Assembly: GCF_029227915.1 (NCBI RefSeq)
Contig: NC_079877.1
Span: 31,585,851-31,649,850, forward strand
Direction: 5' to 3'
Origin: Hydractinia symbiolongicarpus
Taxonomy: Eukaryota; Cnidaria; Hydrozoa; Anthoathecata; Hydractiniidae
DNA length: 64,000 nucleotides
Below are positions 35,601 through 49,859 of this stretch, piece by piece (position 1 is the first letter of the stretch; each line of letters begins with the position of its first letter). The position numbers were made by a program, and so were the translations under genes. The notes under the pieces are model-generated. The model was not told where the DNA came from. It saw only the letters and a list, made by a program, of their open reading frames with translations, and did not search any database.

Positions 35601-38600
35601 ATTAGTCCCACAGTAAAATTGACTTATTTATCTAAATTTTTAAATGAATCGCTACCACAGGGTCCAGTGTAATCGTTCAGTTCTGGCAATCATGTCAAAT
35701 TAAGAAGAATGTTCTTTCTTGGAGTCCAATTGTCTCATTTATCACACTTAAGAGGTCAAAGTCCAAAATCAGATCAAATAATTCCCACAGGCAATCGTTT
35801 CACTGTTAAAAGCGATACAAATTAGTAATATCCGAAGAAAATCACTAAATACATTTTGGTACGAATATGTGACGCAACTTTTGTAACTCAAACGGATTGA
35901 CACCGTTAGAAAATCAATAAAATGTGGTTTTTGAAACTGTCTCTATTTCTTCAGCGCGCGATAACGGCTAGGATTGGTCCCACAGTAAAAAATGACTTAT
36001 TTATCTTCATTTTTAAATAAAGCGCTACCACAGCGACCAGTTAAATCGCTGAGTTTCAGCAATCATGTCAAATTAAGAAGAATGTTAGTTCTTGTATTCA
36101 AACTGGCTCATTTATCACATTTATAAGGTCAAAGTCCAAAATCAGTTCAAATAATTCCCACAGTCAATCGTTTCACTGTTAAAAGCGATACAAATTAGTA
36201 ATATCCGAAGAAAATCACTAATTACATTTTGCTACGAATATGTGACGCAACTGTTGTAACTCAAACGGTTTGACACCGTTAGAAAATCAATGAAATGTGG
36301 TTTTTAAAACTGTCTCTATTTCTTCAGCGCGCGATAACGGCTAAGATTGGTCCCACAGTAAAAAATGACATATTTATCTTAATTTTTAAGTAAAGCGCTA
36401 CCACAGCGACCAGTGTAATTGCTGAACTTCAGCAATCATGTCAAATTAAGAAGAATGTTATTTCTTGTAGTCAAAATGGCTCATTTATCACATTTATATT
36501 TGGCAAAGTCCAAAATCAGTTCAATTAAGACCCACAGTCAATCGTTTCACTGTTGAAAGCGATACAAATTAGAAATATCGGAAAAAAATCACTAAATACA
36601 TGTTGGTACGAATATGTGACGCAACCGTTGTTACTCAAACGGATTGACACCGTTAGAAAGTCAATGAAATGGAGTTTTTGAAACTGTCTCTATATCTTCA
36701 GCGCGCGCTAACGGCTAGGATTGGTCCCACAGTAAAAATGACTTATTTATCTAAATTTTTAAATGAATCGCTACCACAGGGTCCAGTGTAATCGTTCAGT
36801 TCCGGCAATCATGTCAAATTATGAAGAATGTTCTTTCTTGGAGTCCAATTGTCTCATTTATCACACTTATGAGGTCACAGTCCAAAGTTAGTTCAATTAA
36901 GTCCCTCAGTAAATCGTTTCACTGTTAAAAGCAAAACAACTTAGTAATATCAGAAAAATATCGCTAAATACATGTTGGTACGAATATGTGACCCAACCGT
37001 TGTAACTCAAACGGATTGACACCGTTAGAAAGTCAATGAAATGTACTTTTTGAAGTTGTCTCTATTTCTTCAGCGCGAACTACCGGCTAGGATTGGTCCG
37101 ACAGTTGAAAATGACTTATTTATCTTAATTTTTTAATAAAGCGCTACCACAGCGCCCAGTGTAATCGCTGAGTTCCAGCAATCATGTCAAATTAAGAAGA
37201 ATGTTATTTCTTGAAGTCAAACTGGCTCATTTATAAGGTCAAAGTCCAAAATCAGTTCAAATAATTCCCACAGGCAATCGTTTCACTGTTAAAAGCGATG
37301 CAAATTAGTAATATCCGAAGAAAATCACTAAATACATTTTGGTACGAATATGTGACGCAACTGTTGTAACTCAAACGGATTGACACCGTTAGAAAATCAA
37401 TGAAATGTGGTTTTTGAAACTGTCTCTATTTCTTCAGCGCGCGATAACGGCTAGGATTGGTCCCACAGTAAAAAATGACTTACTTATCTTCATTTTTAAA
37501 TAAAGCGCTACCACAGCGCAAAGTTAAGTCGCTGAGTTCCAGCAATCATGTCAAATTAAGAAGAATGTTAGTTCTTGTATTCAAACTGGCTCATTTATCA
37601 CATTTATAAGGTCACAGTCCAGAATCAGTTCAATTAATTCCCACAGTCAATCGTTTCACTCTTAAGAGCGATACAATTTAGTAATATCGGAAGAAAATCA
37701 CTAAATACATGTTCGTACGATTATGTGACGCAACCGTTGTAACTCAAACGGATTGACACCGTTAGAAAGTCAATGAAATGTAGTTTTTGACACTGTCTCT
37801 ATTTCTTCAGCGCGCGATAACGGCTACGATTGGTCCCACAGTAAAAAATGACATATTTATCTTAATTATTAAGTAAAGCGCTACCACAGCGACCAGTGTA
37901 ATCGCTGAGTACCAGCAATCATGTCAAATTAAGAAGAATGTTATTTCTTGTAGTCAAAATGGCTCATTTATCACATTTATATGGTCAAAGTTCAAAATCA
38001 GTTCAATTAAGACCCACAGTCAATCGTTTCACTGTTGAAAGCTTGAAAGCGATACAAATTAGAAATATCGGAAAAAATCAATAAAAACATGTTGGTACGA
38101 ATATGTGACGCAACCGTTGTTACTCAAACGGATTGACACCGTTAGAAAATCAATGAAATGTGGTTTTTGAAACTGTCTCTATTTCTTCAGCGCGCGATAA
38201 CGGCTAAGATTGGTCCCACAGTAAAAAATGACATATTTATCTTAATTATTAAGTAAAGCGCTACCACAGCGACCAGTGTAATCGCTGAGTACCAGCAATC
38301 ATGTCAAATTAAAAAGAATGTTATTTCCTGGAGTCCAATTGTCTCTCTTATAACATTTATAAGATCACAGTTCAAAATCAGTTCAATTAAGTCCCACAGT
38401 CAATCGTTTCACTGTTAAAAGCGATGTAACCTAGTAATATGAGAAAAATATCGCAAAATACATTTTGGTACGAATATGTGACGCAACCGTTGTAACTCAA
38501 ACGGATTGACACCGCTAGAAAGTCAATGAAATGTAGTTTTTGAAATTGTCTCTATTTCTTTAGCGCGCGATAACGGCTAGGATTGGTCCCACAGTAAAAA

Positions 38601-41600
38601 ATGACTTATTTATCTTAATTTTTAAGTAAAGCGCTACCACAGCGGCCAGTGTAATCGCTGAGTACCAGCAATCATGTCAAATTAAGAAGAATGTTATTTC
38701 TTGTAGTCAAAATGGCTCATTTATCACATTTATATCGTCAAAGTTCAAAATCAGTTCAATTAAGACCCACAGTCAATCGTTTCACTGTTGAAAGCGATAC
38801 AAATTGGAAATATCGGAAAAAAATCACTAAATACATGTTGGTACGAATATGTGACGCAACCGTTGTTACTCAAACGGATTGACACCGTTAGAAAGTCAAT
38901 GAAATGGAGTTTTTGAAACTGTCTCTATATCTTCAGCGCGCGCTAACGGCTAGGATTGGTCCCACAGTAAAAATGCCTTATTTATCTAAATTTTTAAATG
39001 AATCACTACCACAGGGTCCAGTGTAATCGTTCAGTTCCGGCAATCATGTCAAATTAAGAAGAATGTTCTTTCTTGGAGTCCAATTGTCTCATTTATCACA
39101 CTTATGAGGTCACAGTCCAAAGTTAGTTCAATTAAGTCCCACAGTCAATCGTTTCACTGTTAGAAGCGATGCAACTTAGTAATATCAGGAAAATATCGCT
39201 AAATACATGTTGGTACGAATATGTGACCCAACCGTTGTAACTCAAACGGATTGACACCGTTAGAAAATCAATGAAATGTGGTTTTTGAAACTGTCTCTAT
39301 TTCTTCAGCGCGCGATAACGGCTAAGATTGGTCCCACAGTAAAAAATGACATATTTATCTTAATTTTTAAATGAAGCGCTTCCACAGCGCCCAGTGTAAT
39401 CACTGAGTTCAAGCAATCATTTCAAATTAAGAAGAATGTTACTTCTTGTAGTCAAAATGGCTCATTTATCACATTTATAAGGTCAAAGTCCAAAATCAGT
39501 TCAATTAAGTCCCACAGTTAATCGTTTCACTGTTGAAAGCGATGCAACTTAGTAACATCGGAAAAAAATTACTAAATACATGTTGGCGCGGATGTGTGAC
39601 GCAACCGTTGTAACTCAAACGGATTGACACCGCTAGAAAGTCAATGAAATGGAGATTTTGAAACTGTCTCTATATCTTCAGCGCGCGCTAACGGCTATGA
39701 TTGGTCCCACATTAGAAATGACTTATTTATCTAAATTTTTAAATGAACCGCTACCACAGGGTCCAGTGTACTCGCTGAGTTCCCACAATCAAGTCAAATT
39801 AAAAAGAATCTTATTTCTTGGAGTCCAATTGTCTCTCTTGTAACATTTATATTGTCACAGTCCAAAATCAGTTCAATTAAGTCCCACAGTCAATCGTTTC
39901 ACTGTTAAAAGCAATGTAACCTAGTAATATGAGAAAAATATCGCAAAATACATGTTGGTACGAAGATGTGACGCAACCGTGGTAACTCAAACGGATTGAC
40001 ACCGTTAGAAAGTCAATGAAATGGAGTTTTTGAAACTGTCTCTATATCTTCAGCGCGCGCTAACGGCTAGGATTGGTCCCACAGTAAAAATGACTTATTT
40101 ATCTAAATTTTTAAATGAATCGCTACCACAGGGTCCAGTGTAATCGTTGAGTTCCGGCAATCATGTCAAATTAAGAAGAATGTTCTTTCTTGGAGTCCAA
40201 TTGTCTCATTTATCACACTTATGAGGTCACAGTACAAAGTTAGTTCAATTAAGTCACACAGTCAATCGTTTCACTGTTAGAAGCGATGTAACCAAGTAAT
40301 ATCAGAAAAGTATCGCTAAATACATGTTGGTACGAATATGTGACCCAACCGTTGTAACTCAAACGGATTGACACCGTTAGAAAGTCAATGATATGTACTT
40401 TTTGAAGCGGTCTCTATTTCTTCAGCGCGAACTACCGGCTAGGATTGGTCCGACAGTTGAAAATGACTTATTCATCTTAATATTTAAATAAAGCGCTACC
40501 ACAGCGCCCAGTGTAATCGCTGAGTTCCAGCAATCATGTCAAATTAAGAAGAATGTTATTTCTTGAAGTCAAACTGGCTCATTTATAAGGTCAAAGTCCA
40601 AAATCAGTTCAATTAAGACCCACAGTCAAACGTTTCACTGTTAAAAGCGATGCAACCTAGTAATATCCGAATACTATCGCTGAATACATGTCGGTACGGA
40701 TATGTGACGCAACCGTTGTAACTCAAACGGATTCATGCCGCTAGAAAGTCAATGAAATGTAGTCTTTGGAGCTGTTCCTATTTATTCAGCGTGTGGAAAC
40801 GGCCAGGATTGGTCCCACAGTAAAAAAAGATTAATTATCTAAATTTTTAAAAAAAGCACTACCACAGAGCCTAATGTAATCGCTGAAATCCAGCAATCAT
40901 GTCAAATTAAGAAGAATGTGATTTCTTGGAGACCAATTGCCTCATTTAGCACATTTATAAGGTCACAGTCCAGAATCAGTTCAAATAATTCCCACAGTCA
41001 ATCGTTTCACTGTTAAAAGCGATACAAATTAATAATATCCGAAGAAAATCACTAAATACATTTTGGTACGAATATGTGACGCAACTGTTGTAACTCAAAC
41101 AGATTGACACCGTTAGAAAATCAATGAAATGTTGTTTTTGAAACTGTCTCTATTTCTTCAGCGCGCGATAACGGCTAAGATTGGTCCCACAGTAAAAAAT
41201 GACATATTTATCTTAATTTTTAAATAAAGCGCTAGCACAGCGCCCAGTGTAATCGCTGAACTTCAGCAATCATGTCAAATTAAAAAGAATGTTCTTTCCT
41301 GGAGTCCAATTGTCTCTCTTATAACATTTATAAGATCACAGTCCAAAATCAGTTCAATTAATTCCCTTAGCGATAACGGCTAAGATTGGTCCCACAGTAA
41401 AAAATGACATATTTATCTTAATTTTTAAATAAAGCGCTACCACAGCGCCCAGTGTAATCGCTGAACTTCAGCAATCATGTCAAATTAAAAAGAATGTTAT
41501 TTCCTGGAGTCCAATTGTCTCTCTTATAACATTTATAAGATCACAGTCCAAAATCAGTTCAATTAATTCCCACAGTCAATCGTTTCACTATTAAAAGCAA

Positions 41601-44600
41601 TACAACTTAGTAATGTTGGAAAAAATCACTAAATCCATGTTGGCACGAATATGTGACGCAACCGTTGTAACTCAAACGGATTGACACCGTTAGAGAGTCA
41701 ATGAAATGTAGTTTTTGTGACTGTCTCTATTTCTTCAGCGCGAACTAACGGCTAGGATTGGTCCCACAGCAGAAATGACTTATTTATCTAAATTTTTAAA
41801 TGAACCGCTACCACAGGGTCCAGTGTACTCGCTGAGTTCCCACAATCAAGTCAAATTAAAAAGAATCTTATTTCTTGGAGTCCAATTGTCTCTCTTATAA
41901 CATTTATAATGTCACAGTCCAAAATCAGTTCAATTAAGTCCCACACTCAATCGTTTCACTGTTAAAAGCGATGTAACCTATTAATATGAGAAAAATATCG
42001 CTAAATACATGTTGGTAAGAATGTGTGACGCAACCGTTGTAACTCAAACGGATTGACACCGTTAGAAAGTCAATGAAATGGAGTTTTTGAAACTGTCTCT
42101 ATATCTTCAGGGCGCGCTAACGGCTAGGATTGGTCCCACAGTAAAAATGACTTATTTATCTAAATTTTTAAATAAATCGCTACCACATGGTCCAGTGTAA
42201 TCGCTGAGTTCCGGCAATCATGTCAAATTAAGAAGAATGTTCTTTCTTGGAGTCCAATTGTCTCATTTATCACACTTATGAGGTCACAGTCCAAAGTTAG
42301 TTCAATTAAGTCCCACAGTCAATCGTTTCACTGTTAAAAGCGATGCAACCTAGTAATATCAGAAAAATATCGCTAAATACATGTTGGTACGAATATGTGA
42401 CGCAACCGTTGTAACTCAAACGGATTGACACCGTTAGAGAGTCAATGAAATGTAGTTTTTGTGACTGTCTCTATTTCTTCAGCGCGAACTAACGGCTAGG
42501 ATTGGTCCCACAGCAGAAATGACTTATTTATCTAAATTTTTAAATGAACCGCTACCACAGGGTCCAGTGTACTCGCTGAGTTCCCACAATCAAGTCAAAT
42601 TAAAAAGAATCTTATTTCTTGGAGTCCAATTGTCTCTCTTATAACATTTATAATGTCACAGTCCAAAATCAGTTCAATTAAGTCCCACACTCAATCGTTT
42701 CACTGTTAAAAGCGATGTAACCTATTAATATGAGAAAAATATCGCTAAATACATGTTGGTAAGAATGTGTGACGCAACCGTTGTAACTCAAACGGATTGA
42801 CACCGTTAGAAAGTCAATGAAATGGAGTTTTTGAAACTGTCTCTATATCTTCAGGGCGCGCTAACGGCTAGGATTGGTCCCACAGTAAAAATGACTTATT
42901 TATCTAAATTTTTAAATAAATCGCTACCACATGGTCCAGTGTAATCGCTGAGTTCCGGCAATCATGTCAAATTAAGAAGAATGTTCTTTCTTGGAGTCCA
43001 ATTGTCTCATTTATCACACTTATGAGGTCACAGTCCAAAGTTAGTTCAATTAAGTCCCACAGTCAATCGTTTCACTGTTAAAAGCGATGCAACCTAGTAA
43101 TATCAGAAAAATATCGCTAAATACATGTTGGTACGAATATGTGACGCAACCGTTGTAACTCAAACGGATTGACACCGTTAGAAAGTCAATGAAATGTACT
43201 TTTTGAAACTGTCTCTATTTCTTCAGCGCGAACTACCGGCTAGGATTGGTCCGACAGTTGAAAATGACTTATTTATCTTAATTTTTTAATAAAGCGCTAC
43301 CACAGCGCCCAGTGTAATCGCTGAGTTCCAGCAATCATGTCAAATTAAGAAGAATGTTATTTCTTGAAGTCAAACTGGCTCATTTATAAGGTCAAAGTCC
43401 AAAATCAGTTCAATTAAGTCCCACAGTCAAACGTTTCACTGTTAAAGGCGATGTAACCTAGTAATATCCGAATACTATCGCTAAATACATGTCGGTACGA
43501 ATATGTGACGCAACTGCTGTAACTCAAACGGATTCATGCCGCTAGAAAGTCAATGAAATGGTGACATATTTATCTTAATTTTTTAATAAAGCGCTACGAC
43601 AGCGCCCAGTGTAATCGCTGAGTTCCAGCAATCATGTCAAATTAAGAAGAATGTAATTCCTTGGAGAACAATTGGCTCATCTTTCACATTTATAAGGTCA
43701 CAGTCCAGAATCAGTTTAATTAATTCCCACAGTCAATCGTTTCACTGTTAAAAGCAATACAACTTAGTAATGTCGGAAGAAAATCACTAAGTACATGTTG
43801 GTGCGAATATGTGACGCAACCGTTGCAACTCAAACGGATTAAAACTGTTAGAAAGTCAATGAAATGAAGTTTTTGAAACTAACCCTATTTCTTCAGCGCG
43901 ATCTAACGGCTAGGATTGGTCCGACAGTGAAAAATAACTTATTTATCTAAATTTTTAAATAAAGCGCTACCACAGGGCCTAGTGTACTCGCTGAATTCTA
44001 GCAATCATGTCGAATTAAGAAGAATGTTACTTCTTGTAGTCAAAATGGCTCATTTATCACATTTATAAGGTCAAAGTCCAAAATCAGTTCAATTAAGTCC
44101 CACAGCCAATCGTTTCACTGTTGAAAGCGATGCAACGTAGTATTATCGGAAAAAAATTGCTAAAAACATGCTGGTGCGAATATGTGACGCAACCGTTGCA
44201 ACTCAAACGGATTGACACCGTTAGAAAGTCAATGAAATGTAGTTTTTGAAACTGTCTCTATTTCTTCAGCGCGAACTAACGACTAGGATTCGTCCCACAG
44301 TAAAAAATGACATATTTATCTTAATTTTTTAATAAAGCGCTACGACAGCGCCCAGTGTAATCGCTGAGTTCCAGCAATCATGTCAAATTAAGAAGAATGT
44401 AATTCCTTGGAGAACAATTGGCTCATCTTTCACATTTATAAGGTCACAGTCCAGAATCAGTTTAATTAATTCCCACAGTCAATCGTTTCACTGTTAAAAG
44501 CAATACAACTTAGTAATGTCGGAAGAAAATCACTAAGTACATGTTGGTGCGAATATGTGACGCAACCGTTGCAACTCAAACGGATTAAAACTGTTAGAAA

Positions 44601-44695
44601 GTCAATGAAATGAAGTTTTTGAAACTGTCCCTATTTCTTCAGCGCGATCTAACGGCTAGGATTGGTCCGACAGTGAAAAATAACTTATTTATCTA
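32681..44695. repeat. 12,015-bp tandem duplication, unit B
   Basis: This is the second copy, abutting unit A with no spacer. At its right end identity continues for 25 bp beyond the unit, from 44,696 to 44,720, matching 32,681-32,705. It breaks at 32,706/44,721, where one copy reads CCACATCGCC and the other CCACAGGGCC. The 25 bp shared by all three junctions span the AT-rich tract and the GCGCTACCACA motif. This is what a crossover between misaligned monomers would leave. Misassembly is the main alternative. Confidence 0.92.
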
Positions 44696-47110
44696 AATTT
44701 TTTAATAAAGCGCTACCACAGGGCCTAGTGTACTCGCTGAATTCTAGCAATCATGTCGAATTAAGAAGAATGTTATTCCTTGGAGTCCAATTGGCTCATT
44801 TATCACATTTATAAGGTCACAGTCCAGAATCAGTTCAATTAAGTCCCACAGTCAATCGTTTCACTGTTAAAAGCGATACAACTTAGTAATATCGCAAAAA
44901 AATCACTAAATAAATGTTGGTACGAATATATGACGCAACCGTTGTAACTCAAACGGATTGACACCGTTAAAAAGTCATTGAAATGTAGTTTTTAAAACTG
45001 TCTCTATTTCTTCAGCGCGCAATAACGGCCAGGATTGGTCCCACAGTAAGAGAAGACTTATTTATCTATATTTTTAGGTAAAGTGCTACCACAGAGCCTA
45101 GTGTAATCGCTGAAATCCAGCAATCATGTCATATTAAGAAGAATGTTATTCCTTGGAGTCCAATAGGCTCATTTATCACATTTATAAGGTCACAGTCCCG
45201 AATCAGTTTAATTAATTCCCACAGTCAATCGTTTCACTGTTAAAAGCAATACAACTTAGTAATGTCGGAAGAAAATCACTAAATATATGTTGGTGCGAAT
45301 ATGTGACGCAACCGTTGCAACTCAAACGGATTGACACCGTTAGAAAGTCAATGAAATGTAGTTTTTGAAACTGTCTCTATTTCTTCAGCGCGAACTAACG
45401 ACTAGGATTCGTCCCACAGTAATAAATGACTTATTTATCTTAATTCTTTAATAAAGCGCTACCACAGCGCCCAGTGTAATCGCTGAGTTCCAGCAATCAT
45501 GTCAAATTAAGAAGAATGTTATTCCTTGGAAAACAATTGGCTCATTTTTCACATTTATAAGGTCACAGTCCAGAATCAGTTTAATTAATTCCCACAGTCA
45601 ATCGTTTCACTGTTAAAAGCAATACAACTTAGTAATGTCGGAAGAAAATCACTAAATACATGTTGGTGCGAATATGTGACGTAACCGCTGCAACTCAAAC
45701 GGACTAAAACTGATAGAAAGTCAATGAAATGTAGTTTTTGAAACTGTCTGTACTTCTTCAGCACGAACTAACGACTAGGATTCGTCCCACAGTAAAAAAT
45801 GACCAATTTATCTTAATTTTTTAATAAAGCGCTACCACAGCGCCCAGTGAAATCGCTGAGTTCCAGCAATCATGTCAAATTAAGAAGAAAGTTATTCCTT
45901 GGAGAACAATTGGCTCATTTATCACATTTATAAGGTCAAAGTCGGAAATCAGATCAGTTAAGTCCCACAGTCAAACGTTTCACTGCTAAAAGCGATTCAA
46001 CCTAGTAATATCCGAATACTATCGCTAAATTCATGTGGGGACGAATATGTGACGCAACCGTTGGAACTCAAACGGATTGATACCGTTAGAAAGTCAATGA
46101 AATGTAGTTTTTGAAACTGTCGCTATTTCTTCAACGCGCGAAAACGGCTATGATTGTTCCCACAGTAAAAAATGACTTATTTACTTAAATTTTTAAATGA
46201 AGCGCTACCACAGCGCCCAGTGTAATCGCTGAGTTCCGGCAATCATGTCAAATTAAGACGAATGTTATTTCTTGGAGTCCAGTAGGCTCACTTATCATAT
46301 TTATAAGGTCACAGCCCAAAGTTAGTTCAATTAAGTCCCATAGTCAAGCGTTTCACTGTTAAAAGCGATGCAACCTAGTAATATCCCAATACTATCGCTA
46401 AATACATGTTGGTATGAATATGTGACGCAACCGTTGTAACTCAAACAGATTTATACCGCTAGAAAGTCAATGAAATGTAGTTTTTGAAACTGTCTCTATT
46501 TCTTCAGCGCGAAATAACGGCTAGGATTGGTCCCACAGTAAAAAATGACTTATTTATCTTAATTTTTTAACAAAGCGCTACCACAGGGCCTAGTGTACTC
46601 GCTGATTTCCAGCAATCATGTCAAATTATGAAGAATGTTATTCCTTGGAAAACAATTGCCTCATTTATCACATTTATAAGGTCACAGTCCAGAATCAGTT
46701 TAATTAATTCCCACAGTCAATCGTTTCACTGTTAAAAGCAATACAACTTAGTAATGTAGGAAGAAAATCACTAAGTACATGTTGGTGCGAATATGTGACG
46801 CAACCGTTGCAACTCAAACGGATTAAAATTGTTAGAAAGTCAATGAAATGTAGCTTTTGAAACTGTCTCTATTTCTTCAGGGCGAACTAACGACTAGGAT
46901 TCAACCCACAGTGAAAAATGACTTATTTATCTAAATTTTTAAATAAAGCGCTACAACAGGGCTTAGTGTACTCGCTGAATTCCAGAAATCATGTCGAATT
47001 AAGAAGATTGTTATTCCTTGGAATCCAATTGGCTCATTTATCACATTTATAAGGTCACAGTCCAGAATCAGTTCAATTAAGTCCCACAGTCAATTGTTTC
47101 ACTGTTAAAA
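44696..47110. repeat. Right-type satellite; 44,990-47,110 recurs at 52,821-54,941
   Basis: The offset is 7,831 bp, 21 monomers. Shared rare variants include GACGTAACCGCTGCAACTC (about 45,678 and 53,509), AAACGGACTAAAACTGATAG, AAAATGACCAATTTATC, GTCGGAAATCAGATCAGTTA and TTCATGTGGGGA. Divergence resumes at about 47,111/54,942. From 44,696 to about 44,990 the monomer is similar but less closely matched. Confidence 0.82.
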
Positions 47111-48060
47111 GCGATACAACTTAGTAATATCGGAAAAAAATCACTAAATAAATGTTGGTACGAATATATGACGCAACCGTTGTAACTCAAACGGATTGAC
47201 ACCGTTAAAAAGTCATTGAAATCTAGTTTTTAAAACTGTCTCTATTTCTTCAGCGCGCGATAACGGCCAGGATTGGTCCCACAGTAAGAGAAGACTTATT
47301 TATCTACATTTTTAGGTAAAGCGCTACCACAGAGCCTAGTGTAATCGCTGAAATCCAGCAATCATGTCATATTAAGAAGAATGTTATTCCTTGCAGTCCA
47401 ATAGGCTCATTTATCACATTTATAAGGTCACAGTCCCGAATCAGTTTAATTAATTCCCACAGTCAATCGTTTCACTGTTAAAAGCAATACAACTTAGTAA
47501 TGTCGGAAGAAAATCACTAAATATATGTTGGTGCGAATATGTGACGCAACCGTTGCAACTCAAACGGATTGGCACCGTTAGAAAGTCAATGAAATGTAGT
47601 TTTTGAAACTGTCTCTATTTCTTCAGCGCGAACTAACGACTAGGATTCGTCCCACAGTAAAAAATGACTTATTTATCTTAATTCTTTAATAAAGCGCTAC
47701 CACAGCGCCCAGTGAAATCGCTGAGTTCCAGCAATCATGTCAAATTAAGAAGAAAGTTATTCCTTGGAGAACAATTGGCTCATTTATTACATTTATAAGG
47801 TCAAAGTCGGAAATCAGATCAGTTAAGTCCCACAGTCAAACGTTTCACTGCTAAAAGCGATTCAACCTAGTAATATCCGAATACTATCGCTAAATTCATG
47901 TGGGGACGAATATGTGACGCAACCGTTGGAACTCAAACGGATTGATACCGTTAGTAAGTCAATGAAATGTAGTTTTTGAAACTGTCGCTATTTCTTCAGC
48001 GCGCGAAAACGGCTATGATTGTTCCCACAGTAAAAAATGACTTATTTACTTAAATTTTTA
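47111..48060. repeat. Right-type satellite resembling 44,900-46,190 at five- and six-monomer offsets
   Basis: CCACAGTAAGAGAAGACTTA at about 47,279 matches about 45,041 (offset 2,238, six monomers). TCCTTGGAGAACAATTGGC at 47,761 matches 45,896 (offset 1,865, five monomers). One monomer present in the earlier block is therefore absent here. Confidence 0.75.
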
Positions 48061-49859
48061 AATGAGGCGCTACCACAGGGCCTAGTGTACTCGCTGATTT
48101 CCAGCAATCATGTCAAATTAAGAAGAATGTTATTCCTTGGAAAACAATTGCCTCATTTATCACATTTATAAGGTCACAGTCCAGAATCAGTTTAATTAAT
48201 TCCCACAGTCAATCGTTTCACTGTTAAAAGCAATACAACTTAGTAATGTCGGAAGAAAATCACTAAATATATGTTGGTGCGAATATGTGACGCAACCGTT
48301 GCAACTCAAACGGATTGACACCGTTAGAAAGTCAATGAAATGTAGTTTTTGAAACTGTCTCTATTTCTTCAGCGCGAACTAACGGCTAGGATTGGTCCCA
48401 CAGTAAAAAATGACTTATTTATCTTAATTTTTTAACAAAGCGCTACCACAGGGCCTAGTGTACTCGCTGATTTCCAGCAATCATGTCAAATTAAGAAGAA
48501 TGTTATTCCTTGGAAAACAATTGCCTCATTTATCACATTTATAAGGTCACAGTCCAGAATCAGTTTAATTAATTCCCACAGTCAATCGTTTCACTGTTAA
48601 AAGCAATACAACTTAGTAATGTCGGAAGAAAATCACTAAATATATGTTGGTGCGAATATGTGACGCAACCGTTGCAACTCAAACGGATTGACACCGTTAG
48701 AAAGTCAATGAAATGTAGTTTTTGAAACTGTCTCTATTTCTTCAGCGCGAACTAACGGCTAGGATTGGTCCCACAGTAAAAAATGACTTATTTATCTTAA
48801 TTTTTTAACAAAGCGCTACCACAGGGCCTAGTGTACTCGCTGATTTCCAGCAATCATGTCAAATTAAGAAGAATGTTATTTCTTGGAGTCCAGTAGGCTC
48901 CCTTATCACATTTATAAGGTCACAGCCCAAAGTTAGTTCAATTAAGTCCCATAGTCAAGCGTTTCACTGTTAAAAGCGATGCAACCTAGTAATATCCCAA
49001 TACTATCGTAAATACATGTTGGTATGAATATGTGACGCAACCGTTGTAACTCAAACAGATTTATACCGCTAGAAAGTCAATGAAATGTAGTTTTTGAAAC
49101 TGTCTCTATTTCTTCAGCGCGAACTAACGGCTAGGATTGGTCCCACAGTAAAAAATGACTTATTTATCTTAATTTTTTAACAAAGCGCTACCACAGGGCC
49201 TAGTGTACTCGCTGATTTCCAGCAATCATGTCAAATTAAGAAGAATGTTATTCCTTGGAAAACAATTGCCTCATTTATCACATTTATAAGGTCACAGTCC
49301 AGAATCAGTTTAATTAATTCCCACAGTCAATCGTTTCACTGTTAAAAGCAATACAAGTTAGTAATGTCGGAAGAAAATCACTAAATATATGTTGGTGCGA
49401 ATATGTGACGCAACCGTTGCAACTCAAACGGATTGACACCGTTAGAAAGTCAATGAAATGTAGTTTTTGAAACTGTCTCTATTTCTTCAGCACGAACTAA
49501 CGGCTAGGATTGGTCCCACAGTAAAAAATGACTTATTTATCTTAATTTTTTAACAAAGCGCTACCACAGGGCCTAGTGTACTCGCTGATTTCCAGCAATC
49601 ATGTCAAATTAAGAAGAATGTTATTCCTTGGAAAACAATTGCCTCATTTATCACATTTATAAGGTCACAGTCCAGAATCAGTTTAATTAATTCCCACAGT
49701 CAATCGTTTCACTTTTAAAAGCAATACAACTTAGTAATGTCGGAAGAAAATCACTAAATATATGTTGGTGCGAATATGTGACGCAACCGTTGCAACTCAA
49801 ACGGATTGACACCGTTAGAAAGTCAATGAAATGTAGTTTTTGAAACTGTCTCTATTTCT
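48061..49859. repeat. Locally homogenised single-monomer (373-bp) run
   Basis: Consecutive monomers are nearly identical at an offset of 373. TAACAAAGCGCTACCACAGG, CTAGTGTACTCGCTGATTTC and CCTTGGAAAACAATTGCC recur at about 48,440, 48,810, 49,185 and 49,560. One copy near 48,880-49,100 differs and carries the GGTATGAATATG/CAGATTTATACCGC class. This is the most uniform monomeric stretch I see. Confidence 0.8.
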
